Below, one piece after another: positions 42,582 to 49,974 of a stretch of DNA of 64,000 nucleotides (positions are counted from its first letter, which is position 1; each line of letters starts with the position of its first letter). The notes under the pieces are model-generated. The model was not told the DNA's origin and made no database searches. It saw only the letters and a program-made list of their open reading frames with translations. The position numbers and the translations under genes were made by a program. Source of the stretch: Leifsonia poae (GTDB taxonomy: Bacteria; Actinomycetota; Actinomycetes; Actinomycetales; Microbacteriaceae). The stretch is from the NCBI RefSeq assembly GCF_027921845.1, contig NZ_BSEN01000006.1:516272-580271 (forward strand), given 5' to 3'.

Positions 42582-43847
42582 ATGGTCACGCAAGCGGTTC
42601 CCGCGCGGCAGCGACTCGACCCTGCGCTCGTGCTCCTCTGGGGAGCGGGCAGCACGGCCGCGGTCGTGCTGCTGGCCCTCGGCTGGTCGCTCGGGTCGAC
42701 GATCGCGGGCATCCCGGTGGCTCTGGCCCTCGTGCTGGCCCTGGCCCAGTCGGCGTCGATCGTGCTGGCGATCGTGATCCCTCGCATCGCGATGGCGCTG
42801 TCGGTCGCGGCTGTCATCGGATTCGCGATCGTCTCGTCGGCCGATGGCACCAGCCCGTGGCCCGTCGCCGTGACGACCATGATCGCGCAGGCCCTCGTCG
42901 TGCTGATCGCGACGGTGCGCTCGTCGTGGCTGGTCGGGCTCGCCGGCTGGGCGGCCGCGGTCGTGGGTGCGCTCGTCGTCGCGTTGACGCCGCTGCGGGC
43001 ATCCGTGACGGCGAACGATGCCACCGCCGACCTCATCGTGTTCGCGTCGATGACCGGCGCGGTGCTGATCGCCGGCGTGCTCGTCACCCGGTGGCAGGCG
43101 GTGCGCGCCCAGCTCGCACGCGAACGGCAGGTCTCGGCCTCCGAACTCGCGCGACGCGAGATCGCAGAGGAACGAACCCGGATCGCGCGTGAGCTGCACG
43201 ACGTCGTGGCGCACGGGATGTCGGCGATCCAGGTGCAGGCGTCGTCGGCCAAGTACCGTTTGCCGTCGCTCAGTGAGGAGGCGGCGGCCGAGTTCGACGA
43301 CCTCGCCGCGACGGCCCGCACCGCGATGGGCGAGATGCGACGGCTGCTCGGCGTGCTCCGCAGTGAGGATGCCGCGGCCGAGACGGCGCCGCAGCCGTCG
43401 GTCGCCGACGTGCCGGCGCTGGTGAACCGCGCCGTTCGCGCCGGCACGCCGACGACGCTCGAGGACCAGGCTGCGGGTCCGAACGCGCCGCTCGATCCCG
43501 CGGTCTCGCTCACGGTCTACCGCATCGTGCAGGAGTCGCTGAGCAACGTCGCACGGCACTCGACCGGGGCGCGCACAGCGGTCGTGATCGACCGGCGCGA
43601 CCGCAGGATCGACGTCGAGGTTCGCAACGAGGCGGCGACCGGACGTCCGTCGGCTGCTCCCGCTCCGGATGCGGGTGGTCACGGCATCCGGGGCATGCGC
43701 GAGCGGGCGGTGCTGCTGGGTGGAACGCTGGAGGCGGAACGGACGGCGGACGGCGGCTTCGTGGTGCGCGCGTCGCTTCCGCTGGCCGTCGCGCGGGGTG
43801 CGCGGGCCGAATCGGCCGCGCAGGCCGACCCGGAAGGGACCGCATGA
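42582..43847 (+). CDS. NarL-type sensor histidine kinase (HisKA_3)
   Basis: This 421-residue kinase has an N-terminal membrane region of four or five helices (residues 20-170), then a dimerisation/phosphoacceptor motif EERTRIARELHDVVAHGMSAIQVQAS with His206, and an HATPase with PAVSLTVYRIVQESLSNVARHS and GGHGIRGMRERAVLLGGTLEAER. There is no large extracellular sensor loop, so it may sense membrane state. It starts directly after the DedA stop with GGGGAGG, and its stop overlaps the response regulator start. Confidence 0.93.
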   Translation: MVTQAVPARQRLDPALVLLWGAGSTAAVVLLALGWSLGSTIAGIPVALALVLALAQSASIVLAIVIPRIAMALSVAAVIGFAIVSSADGTSPWPVAVTTMIAQALVVLIATVRSSWLVGLAGWAAAVVGALVVALTPLRASVTANDATADLIVFASMTGAVLIAGVLVTRWQAVRAQLARERQVSASELARREIAEERTRIARELHDVVAHGMSAIQVQASSAKYRLPSLSEEAAAEFDDLAATARTAMGEMRRLLGVLRSEDAAAETAPQPSVADVPALVNRAVRAGTPTTLEDQAAGPNAPLDPAVSLTVYRIVQESLSNVARHSTGARTAVVIDRRDRRIDVEVRNEAATGRPSAAPAPDAGGHGIRGMRERAVLLGGTLEAERTADGGFVVRASLPLAVARGARAESAAQADPEGTA

Positions 43848-44515
43848 CCATCACCGTGCTGATCGCGGACGACCAGGCCATGGTGCGCGCCGGCTTCGCC
43901 GCCATCCTCGACGCTCAAGAGGACATCCGCGTCGTCGGTCAGGTCGCCGACGGCGCCGAGGCGATCGAGCAGGCGCGGAGGCTGCGGCCCGACGTCGTGC
44001 TCATGGACGTGCGGATGCCCGTGATGAACGGCATCGACGCCACCAGGGAGCTCGTGCATCCGAGTCGCGGGGAGCCGTACACGCCCCTGGTCCTGGTGCT
44101 CACGACCTTCGACGTGGACGACTACGTTCACGACGCCCTGACGGCCGGAGCGAGCGGATTCCTGCTCAAGGATGCGCTGCCCGACGACCTGGTGCAGGCC
44201 GTGCGGATCGTGGCGGCCGGGGATGCCCTGCTCGCGCCGCGTGTGACCAAACGGCTGCTCGAACGCTTCGCCGCCCAGCGGCCGCCGACGAATCGTCACG
44301 CGCTCGCGCTGGCCGGTCTCACCGAACGCGAGCACGAGATCCTGGTGCTGATCGGGCGCGGATTCTCGAACGGCGAGATCGCCGGCCGGCTGTTCATCGC
44401 CGAGCAGACGGTCAAGACCCACGTCAGCCGCATCTTCACCAAGCTCGGGCTGCGCGACCGCGTGCACGCGGTGATCCTGGCGTTCGACGCCGGACTCGTC
44501 GAGCCCGCCTCCTGA
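43844..44515 (+). CDS. NarL/LuxR-family response regulator
   Basis: This 223-residue response regulator has a receiver domain with acidic pocket Asp9-Asp10, phospho-acceptor Asp55 (VVLMDVRMPVMNG) and Lys in FLLKDALP, followed by a LuxR HTH (LTEREHEILVLIGRGFSNGEIAGRLFIAEQTVKTHVSRIFTKLGLRDRVHAVILAF). It is the partner of the kinase encoded upstream (ATGA overlap). Targets are unknown; DedA and the downstream acyltransferase are nearest. Confidence 0.94.
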   Translation: MTITVLIADDQAMVRAGFAAILDAQEDIRVVGQVADGAEAIEQARRLRPDVVLMDVRMPVMNGIDATRELVHPSRGEPYTPLVLVLTTFDVDDYVHDALTAGASGFLLKDALPDDLVQAVRIVAAGDALLAPRVTKRLLERFAAQRPPTNRHALALAGLTEREHEILVLIGRGFSNGEIAGRLFIAEQTVKTHVSRIFTKLGLRDRVHAVILAFDAGLVEPAS

Positions 44516-44520
44516 CCGCA

Positions 44521-44549
44521 CCGGAACCCCTACGGCGGTAGGGGTCCGG
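44521..44549 (+). terminator. Hairpin after the two-component system
   Basis: Arms 44521-44533 and 44538-44549 pair over 12 bp with one bulged base around loop GGCG, just after the response regulator stop codon. No T-run follows. Confidence 0.55.
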
Positions 44550-44637
44550 TTCGCTCCGCGGAGCGATGCCGCGGGCGACGTCGCGTTGGGATGCTTCCTG
44601 CGGCCGGCCATCCGGGTCGCGCCGGAGGGAGCACAGC

Positions 44638-46080
44638 ATGTCGACAGCGATCCTGCCCGAAGCGGCGCCGAGCATCCGCGGTGCGGGGCCGAGCGCTCGC
44701 GGTGCGGGGCCGAGTGCTCGCGTCGCGACGACGGGCAGCCGGCCGGCGGGACCGGCTGGAACCCGTGACGTCACCGTCGACATCGCGCGGGCCTGGTGCC
44801 TCACCGTCGTGGTCGGACTGCATGCCCTCATGGTCGGCGTCAGCGTCGGAGTGGGCGGACCGGTTCTCGCCAACGCTCTCGAGCACTGGGCGTGGCTGGC
44901 CCCGTTCACCTGGCTGGCGCAGATCATGCCGCTCTTCGTGGTGCTCGGCGGGTTCTCGAGCTTCACCCACTGGGGCCGGATGCGCGAGCGCGGTGTCGGA
45001 GCGGGCGAGTACGTCGCCCTGCGGATGCGGCGCCTCGTCGTACCGGCGGTGACGGCCGTGGGGGCGGTGGTCGTCGCCCTGGCGGCTCTCACGCTCGGAG
45101 GCGTTCCGCACGACATCGTTGCGACGGCGGGTTTCCGGCTCAGCCAGCCCCTTTGGTTCCTCGGGGTGTACATCCTGTGCACGGCGTTCGTGCCCGCCCT
45201 GTACGCGGCGCATCGGCGTGCACCGCTCGCCACGGTCGCGGCGCTCACCGCGCTCGTCATCGCCGTGGACGTGGTGCGATCGAGCACGGGGATCACGGCC
45301 GTCGGGTTCGCGAACCTGCTCTTCGTGTGGCTGCTCGTGCAGCAGCTCGGGTTCTGGCTCGCCTCCGGGCGTGTGTCGGGCCTGTCTCGCCCGACTCTCA
45401 GCGGAGTGGCGGTCGGCTCCCTCACCGTCTTGTTCGTGCTGGCTGCGACCGGCGTGTACTCGTTCGACATGCTGGCGAACCTCAACCCGCCGACGCTCGC
45501 CCTGGTGCTGCTCGGCCTCGCGCAACTCGCGGTCTTCGAGCTGGTGCGCCCTGCGCTGCAGCGGCTCGCGGGCATCCGGATGCTCCTCCGTGCGGTGTCC
45601 GCGATGAACGCGCGCGCCATGACCATCTACCTCTGGCACATGCTCGTGCTGATCGCGCTCGCGGCGCTGCTGCTGCTGTCGGGGGCGCGGTTGCCGGTCC
45701 CGCTGATGGTGGACTGGTGGATGACCCGGCCGCTGTGGCTCGCGGCGGTCGCGGTGAGCGTCGCCGCCGTTGTGGCGATCGCGAGGCGGTCGGAGGCCGG
45801 GCGGCCGAGGGCCGGGCGGCCGAGGGCCGGGCGGACGGCGGCCGGGCAGACGGTGGCCGTGTCGACAGGGACGCCCGCCTCGCCGGGGAGCCTGAGCGTG
45901 CGACCGTTTCTCGCGGCGGCGGCCGCATCCGGTGGCGTGCTGATCATCCTCGTGACCGGATACTCGCTCGCCGGCGGAGTGGCCGGGCTGGCGCTGCTGC
46001 TGGCGGCGACCCGGATGGTGCGATTCTGCCCAGAGCAGAACCGCCGGATGCCATGGGCGGTTCGCGAGCGCACGGCCTAG
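44638..46080 (+). CDS. Acyltransferase family (OafA/AT3-like) membrane protein
   Basis: This 480-residue polytopic membrane protein of the acyltransferase 3 type begins its domain with RDVTVDIARAWCLTVVVGLHALM, has IMPLFVVLGGFSSFTHW, and about ten helices. It would O-acylate an extracytoplasmic sugar or lipid; the substrate is unknown. The N terminus has an imperfect repeat (SIRGAG, PSARGAG, PSAR), and a cytoplasmic loop near residue 390 has a tandem GRPRA repeat encoded by 15-bp DNA units (45798-45835). GGAGGG supports ATG 44638. Confidence 0.78.
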   Translation: MSTAILPEAAPSIRGAGPSARGAGPSARVATTGSRPAGPAGTRDVTVDIARAWCLTVVVGLHALMVGVSVGVGGPVLANALEHWAWLAPFTWLAQIMPLFVVLGGFSSFTHWGRMRERGVGAGEYVALRMRRLVVPAVTAVGAVVVALAALTLGGVPHDIVATAGFRLSQPLWFLGVYILCTAFVPALYAAHRRAPLATVAALTALVIAVDVVRSSTGITAVGFANLLFVWLLVQQLGFWLASGRVSGLSRPTLSGVAVGSLTVLFVLAATGVYSFDMLANLNPPTLALVLLGLAQLAVFELVRPALQRLAGIRMLLRAVSAMNARAMTIYLWHMLVLIALAALLLLSGARLPVPLMVDWWMTRPLWLAAVAVSVAAVVAIARRSEAGRPRAGRPRAGRTAAGQTVAVSTGTPASPGSLSVRPFLAAAAASGGVLIILVTGYSLAGGVAGLALLLAATRMVRFCPEQNRRMPWAVRERTA

Positions 46081-46112
46081 GCTGGCCCCCACAGCGACCG
46101 TGAGGAGATCCC

Positions 46113-46550
46113 ATGCTGCTGCGACACGCCATCGGCTCGGTGCTGCGCCGCCGCCGTCTCGAGCGGGGGACCACGCTGCGCCAGCTCTCGGAGTCCTCGC
46201 GGATCTCCGTCCCCTACCTGTCGGAAGTGGAACGCGGCCGCAAGGAGGCGTCGTCCGAGATCCTCGCGACGCTGTGCCGGGTGCTCGAGATCACCGAGCG
46301 TGAACTGCTCGCCCGCGTCGCCGGGGAGTACGCGGGGCTGACGGATGGGCGCCCGGCTGCATCCGGATTGCGACTCGTCGAGACCCCGTCGCGCGTCGAG
46401 TCGCCGCGGGTCGGCGCCCCGTTGCGCGTCGACACCCCCGCCCGTGTCGAAGCCCCAGCCCGCATCGTCGAACTCGGTGCCCGCGAGCCAGAGCATCGCG
46501 CGGTATCCGGTCGTCGTTCGACCTTCGACGCGCAGCTGCTCGCCGCCTGA
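46113..46550 (+). CDS. clgR: ClgR-like XRE family transcriptional regulator
   Basis: This 145-residue HTH protein has an N-terminal XRE domain with GSVLRRRRLERGTTLRQLSESSRISVPYLSEVERGRKEASSEILATLC. YLSEVERGxKEASSEIL is the strongly conserved signature of ClgR, the actinobacterial activator of clp protease genes. The C-terminal half is Arg/Glu/Val-rich with repeated RVE motifs and may serve as a degradation tag region. It lies tail-to-tail with clpP, its expected target, 10 bp away. Confidence 0.85.
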   Translation: MLLRHAIGSVLRRRRLERGTTLRQLSESSRISVPYLSEVERGRKEASSEILATLCRVLEITERELLARVAGEYAGLTDGRPAASGLRLVETPSRVESPRVGAPLRVDTPARVEAPARIVELGAREPEHRAVSGRRSTFDAQLLAA

Positions 46551-46560
46551 GGCGCCCACC

Positions 46561-47136
46561 TCAGCTCCGGGGGAGCGCGGTCGTCGAGCCGACGACGTGG
46601 TCGACGAATCCGTAGTCCAGCGCCTCGTCGGCGGTGAACCAGCGGTCGCGGTCGCCGTCTTCGACGATCTGGTCGACCGGCTTGCCCGTCTGCGCGCTCG
46701 TGAGCTCCGCCATCCGGTGCTTGAAATGCAGGATCTGCTTCGCCTGGGTCTGGATGTCCGCGGAGGTGCCGCCGAAGCCGCCGTGCGGCTGGTGCATCAC
46801 GACGCTGGCGTTGGGGAGGGCGTAGCGCTTGCCGACGGTTCCCGAGGAGAGCAGGAACTGCCCCATCGACGCCGCGAAGCCGAGGGCGACGGTCGCGACG
46901 TCGGCCTGCACGAAGTTCATCGTGTCGTAGATGGCGAACCCGGCGGTGATCGAGCCGCCGGGGGAGTTGATGTAGAGGTAGATGTCGCGGTCGGGCGAGA
47001 TCGAGTTGAGGATGAGGAGCTGCGCGCAGATCTCGTTCGCCGACTCGTCCGTCACCTCGGATCCGAGGAAAACGATGCGCTCTTCGAGCAGTCGTTTGAA
47101 GATGAGCTGATCGGGTGCGGTCGTTGCCGTGTCCAT
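46561..47136 (-). CDS. clpP: ATP-dependent Clp protease proteolytic subunit
   Basis: This 191-residue ClpP has catalytic Ser90 ([12 protein letters not shown]), His115 ([12 protein letters not shown]) and Asp164 ([12 protein letters not shown]). It forms a tetradecameric chamber with ClpX or ClpC unfoldases in the cytoplasm. The mature start is expected after a short propeptide. GGAGG precedes ATG 47136; a much longer upstream frame is rejected. Actinobacteria usually carry clpP1 and clpP2 next to clpX; here the gene stands alone beside clgR. Confidence 0.95.
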   Translation of the reverse strand: MDTATTAPDQLIFKRLLEERIVFLGSEVTDESANEICAQLLILNSISPDRDIYLYINSPGGSITAGFAIYDTMNFVQADVATVALGFAASMGQFLLSSGTVGKRYALPNASVVMHQPHGGFGGTSADIQTQAKQILHFKHRMAELTSAQTGKPVDQIVEDGDRDRWFTADEALDYGFVDHVVGSTTALPRS

Positions 47137-47231
47137 GATGACCTCCGTGTCGGTGGCTGAGAGCCGTTCCCGCGCAGGCAGCGCGATCGGTGGTCCCATT
47201 GTGCGAACGCGGAGACGTCGGGAGGCCGCTC

Positions 47232-47263
47232 GTCTGCCGAGCGCGAATCTGCCATCGGCAGAC
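47232..47263. promoter_or_regulatory. Repeated TCTGCC/GGCAGA sites upstream of clpP
   Basis: A perfect 9-bp inverted repeat GTCTGCCGA (47232-47240) and TCGGCAGAC (47255-47263) contains an additional TCTGCC half-site at 47248-47253 that forms a second palindrome TCTGCC-ATC-GGCAGA. It lies about 100-130 bp upstream of clpP, in a plausible operator position. Confidence 0.5.
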
Positions 47264-47372
47264 ATGACCGCCGGAGCATCCTGGGCGCTCGCTGATTTCG
47301 CGTCGGAGCATTCGATGAGTATCCTTGTCGAGCGCCTTCGGTCACCAGAACACTGGTGGTCGGGAGCGCCTT

Positions 47373-47454
47373 GGCGAGTTACCCAAGCGGCCAAAGGGAT
47401 CTGACTGTAAATCAGCCGGCGTAGCCTTCGGGGGTTCGAATCCCTCACTCGCCA
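47373..47454 (+). tRNA. tRNA-Tyr (GTA anticodon)
   Basis: This 82-base class II tRNA has acceptor pairing GGCGAGT (47373-47379) with ACTCGCC (47447-47453), discriminator A, anticodon GTA at 47407-47409 and a long variable arm, as expected for bacterial tRNA-Tyr. The CCA end is not fully encoded. A TATCCT -10-like element lies at 47320-47325. Confidence 0.95.
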
Positions 47455-47462
47455 CCCGCTAC

Positions 47463-47497
47463 GAAAGGGGCTCAGCTCTGTGAGCTGAGTCCCTTTC
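47463..47497 (+). terminator. Terminator of tRNA-Tyr
   Basis: Arms 47463-47477 and 47483-47497 pair over 15 bp with one G-T wobble around a 5-base loop, 9 bp after the tRNA. The stem base is A/T-rich (GAAAGG/CCTTTC). Confidence 0.8.
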
Positions 47498-47532
47498 TGC
47501 GTCTGCTGTCGGTCGTCTGTCAGGCTGGGGGC

Positions 47533-48345
47533 ATGCCGTACAACGCCGAACTCGCCGACATCGCCCTCACGATCGCGCGCCGCGCCGCGGACCTCGCCCG
47601 GCAGCGGCGAGCAGAGGGCGTGGAGATCGCCGCCTCCAAGTCGTCGCTCAGCGACATCGTGACCCGCGCGGACCGCGAGTCCGAGCAGCTCATCCGGGAC
47701 GCCATCGCGGCGTCGCGTCCGAACGACGGCTTCTTCGGGGAGGAGTCGGGCGGCGCAACCGGGACCAGCGGCCTCACCTGGGTCGTCGATCCGATCGACG
47801 GCACCGTCAACTACTTCTACGACATCCCGTCGTGGGCGGTGAGTGTCGCCGTGGTCGAGGGCGACCCCGATCCGGCGACCTGGCGCACGCTTGCCGGGGC
47901 CGTCGTGAACCCGGCCGCGGGCGAGGCGTTCACCGCGTTCGAAGGCGGCGGCGCCCGGCTCAACGGGCACGCCATCCATGTGAAGCCGGGCACCCAGCTC
48001 GAGCTCGCCCTAGTGGGGACCGGGTTCGGCTACGACGCCGAAAAGCGCCGCCGCCAGGCCGCGATCGTGACCGAGCTCATCGGGCAGGTGCGCGACATCC
48101 GGCGGATCGGGGCGGCCTCCCTCGACCTCTGCGCCGTCGCCGCCGGCCGGCTCGACGCGTACTTCGAGCGCGGGCTGAACCCGTGGGATCACGCGGCCGG
48201 TGCGCTGATCGCACGCGAGGCGGGCGCGACGGTCGGCGGCCTCGGCGATGCGCGCGAGGGGAGCGACCTGCTGGTGGCCGCCGAGCCCGGGCTGTTCGCG
48301 CAGCTCGACCCGGTGATCCAGAAGCTGTACGCCGGCTGGGATTAA
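47533..48345 (+). CDS. Inositol monophosphatase family protein
   Basis: This 270-residue Mg2+-dependent phosphatase has metal-binding Glu in FFGEESGG, the [19 protein letters not shown] motif and the C-terminal [22 protein letters not shown]. The family includes inositol-1-phosphatase and histidinol phosphatase (HisN); sequence alone does not decide. Start ATG 47533. It is monocistronic behind tRNA-Tyr. Confidence 0.9.
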   Translation: MPYNAELADIALTIARRAADLARQRRAEGVEIAASKSSLSDIVTRADRESEQLIRDAIAASRPNDGFFGEESGGATGTSGLTWVVDPIDGTVNYFYDIPSWAVSVAVVEGDPDPATWRTLAGAVVNPAAGEAFTAFEGGGARLNGHAIHVKPGTQLELALVGTGFGYDAEKRRRQAAIVTELIGQVRDIRRIGAASLDLCAVAAGRLDAYFERGLNPWDHAAGALIAREAGATVGGLGDAREGSDLLVAAEPGLFAQLDPVIQKLYAGWD

Positions 48346-48360
48346 CGCGCGCTCTCTATG

Positions 48361-48406
48361 CGAATTCATACGTTAGGCCCGCGATTCGGTAGGGTTTATG
48401 AATTCG
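48361..48406. promoter_or_regulatory. Inverted repeat upstream of the M23 peptidase
   Basis: CGAATTCATA (48361-48370) and TATGAATTCG (48397-48406) form a perfect 10-bp inverted repeat separated by 26 bases, in an unusually AT-rich stretch 80-125 bp upstream of the peptidase gene. Position suits a promoter or operator. Confidence 0.45.
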
Positions 48407-48486
48407 TTATCTTCGATGCGCTGTGAGGCCGGGTCCGCCCGTCCACCCGCATCGTCCCCGAGACTGATCGAAAGCCGACCCGACCG

Positions 48487-49632
48487 TTGACTCCCGACCG
48501 CCAGGATGAGGGCGCCGCTGTGCGCCCGCTCGGCGGGCCGGCGACCCCGCGGCCGGTTGCGGTGGATGCCGCGTCTGTAGTGGCTGCGGCGGATGCGGCG
48601 GCTGCGTGGGATGTGGCGGCTCAGCCGTTGACGCGGCGCGAGCTGCGCGAACGCGAGCGCGCCGAGGAGGCCGCGAAGGCACGGATGGGCGCGAAGCTCG
48701 AGCGCGCCGAGGAGTCCGCGCTGGCCGCGAAGGTCGAGCGGGCCGAGGAGGCCGCGCAGGTCGCGAAGGGCGCGAAGGCCGAGCGGGCCGAGGAGGCCGC
48801 GCAGCCCGAACTCGCCCAGGCCGACCATTCACCGCGTCCCGCTGATCGGGCCCGCGCGATGACCGCCGCGCCCTCCGTCCCGCGCGCGGCGCGCAGGAAG
48901 CCGGTCGTCCGCCGGAAGTCCGCCGTCGCCAAGGGCTTCAGCCTGCTCGCGATGACCTTCGCCGTCGCGATGGCCGTCGCGACCTCGGTGCCGGCGATGG
49001 CCCTCCTCAGCGAGGGTGACGTACGCGCCCAGGTTCTGCAGCAACAGCTCGCTCCGGCAGCCGCGGTCGAGCCGCAGGCGATGGCCGATGCGGTGGGCGG
49101 CGAAGTGGCGTCGATCATCCGGGACGGCGCCGATGTGACGTCAGCCGAGCAGGTCTCCGCGACCAGTCACATGCGCATCGCGGACACCTTCACCAACAAC
49201 CCGCGCGGTGCGGTGCAGTGGCCCTTCGCCATCGGCGTCCCGATCTCGGACTGGTACGGTCCGCGCGTCGCCCCGACCGAGGGCGCATCGACGAACCATC
49301 CCGGAATCGACTTCGCGCCCGGCGTGGGCGTCCCGATCCAGATCATCGCCGACGGCGTCGTGCGGGAGGTCGTGCCCTCTGACAACGGCGGATGCGGCGT
49401 CAACGTCACCATCGACCACATGATCGGCGGAGCGCTCGTGGCGAGCAAGTACTGCCACATGATGTCGGGCTCGGTGCGGGTCGCCGTCGGTCAGGCGGTG
49501 AAGGTCGGCGACATCGTCGGGCTCGTCGGCAACACCGGCATCTCCACGGGAGCGCACCTGCATTTCGAGATCCTGCTCAACGGCACCGAGCACACCGACC
49601 CCTACGTCTGGCTCAAAGCCAACGCCTCCTAG
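48487..49632 (+). CDS. M23 family (LytM) metallopeptidase
   Basis: This 381-residue cell-wall hydrolase has a long cytoplasmic N-terminal region with a charged heptad-like repeat (AKxERAEEAA units at residues 57-106, probably coiled coil), a transmembrane segment at 150-172, and an extracellular LytM domain at about 245-375. The zinc ligands His271 and Asp275 (NHPGIDF) and His359, with His357 in HLHF, are present, so it is probably catalytic. TTG 48487 is the apparent start; GTG 48520 is an alternative. It may help cell separation. Confidence 0.85.
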   Translation: MTPDRQDEGAAVRPLGGPATPRPVAVDAASVVAAADAAAAWDVAAQPLTRRELRERERAEEAAKARMGAKLERAEESALAAKVERAEEAAQVAKGAKAERAEEAAQPELAQADHSPRPADRARAMTAAPSVPRAARRKPVVRRKSAVAKGFSLLAMTFAVAMAVATSVPAMALLSEGDVRAQVLQQQLAPAAAVEPQAMADAVGGEVASIIRDGADVTSAEQVSATSHMRIADTFTNNPRGAVQWPFAIGVPISDWYGPRVAPTEGASTNHPGIDFAPGVGVPIQIIADGVVREVVPSDNGGCGVNVTIDHMIGGALVASKYCHMMSGSVRVAVGQAVKVGDIVGLVGNTGISTGAHLHFEILLNGTEHTDPYVWLKANAS

Positions 49633-49704
49633 CCGCGGCGCCCGCCGCGCGCCCCGGCGCCTGTCGGCGCCGGCGCCCGCCGCGCGCCCGTCGGCGCCTG
49701 TACG

Positions 49705-49760
49705 CGAGTCGGGGATTAAGCACGCCGATCGGCGGATTCGCGTGCTTAATCCCCGACTCG
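49705..49760. repeat. CGAGTC palindrome, copy D
   Basis: Perfect 21-bp arms 49705-49725 and 49740-49760 enclose a 14-base loop. The stem begins CGAGTCGGGGATTAAGCACGC in two parts: CGAGTCGGGG and ATTAAGCACGC. It shares the CGAGTC core with copies A to C and lies between convergent genes. Confidence 0.85.
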
Positions 49761-49831
49761 ATGAGATGGGTGAGCGAACGGAGGCGCGCGCGAGCGACGC
49801 GCGCGCGAGCGACGCGCGCGACGCCGTTACG

Positions 49832-49887
49832 CGAGTCGGGGATTAATCACGCCGATCGGCGGATTCGCGTGCTTTATCCCCGACTCG
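49832..49887. repeat. CGAGTC palindrome, copy E
   Basis: Arms 49832-49852 and 49867-49887 pair over 21 bp with two mismatches, and the loop is identical to that of copy D. It is a tandem, same-orientation duplicate of copy D, 127 bp further on, with flanking TTACGCGAG/GGGTGAGC also similar. Confidence 0.85.
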
Positions 49888-49974
49888 ACGAAATGGGTGA
49901 GCAAACGGACGCGCGGGCGAGCGGAGCGCTCGAGTGCGAGCGGAGCGCTCGCCCGCGAGCGGCGCGGGCGCGCT

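Larger units (their letters stand above)
49633..49974. other. 342-bp intergenic region with tandem palindromes
   Basis: No gene is supported. It holds two near-identical 21-bp-stem hairpins (49705-49760 and 49832-49887), a 15-bp tandem repeat of alternating GC between them (two copies from about 49783 to 49812) and a GAGCGGAGCGCTCG duplicated palindrome at about 49918-49955. Confidence 0.7.

Noticed and set aside
41049-43682. 877-residue version of the upstream GAF-ANTAR protein
   Set aside because: The N-terminal 650 residues are antisense to DedA and the histidine kinase; the real start at 41735 has a GGAGG site.
45798-45835. Tandem GC-rich repeat in the acyltransferase gene
   Set aside because: It is in frame, encodes a short GRPRA linker repeat in a cytoplasmic loop, and needs no special explanation.
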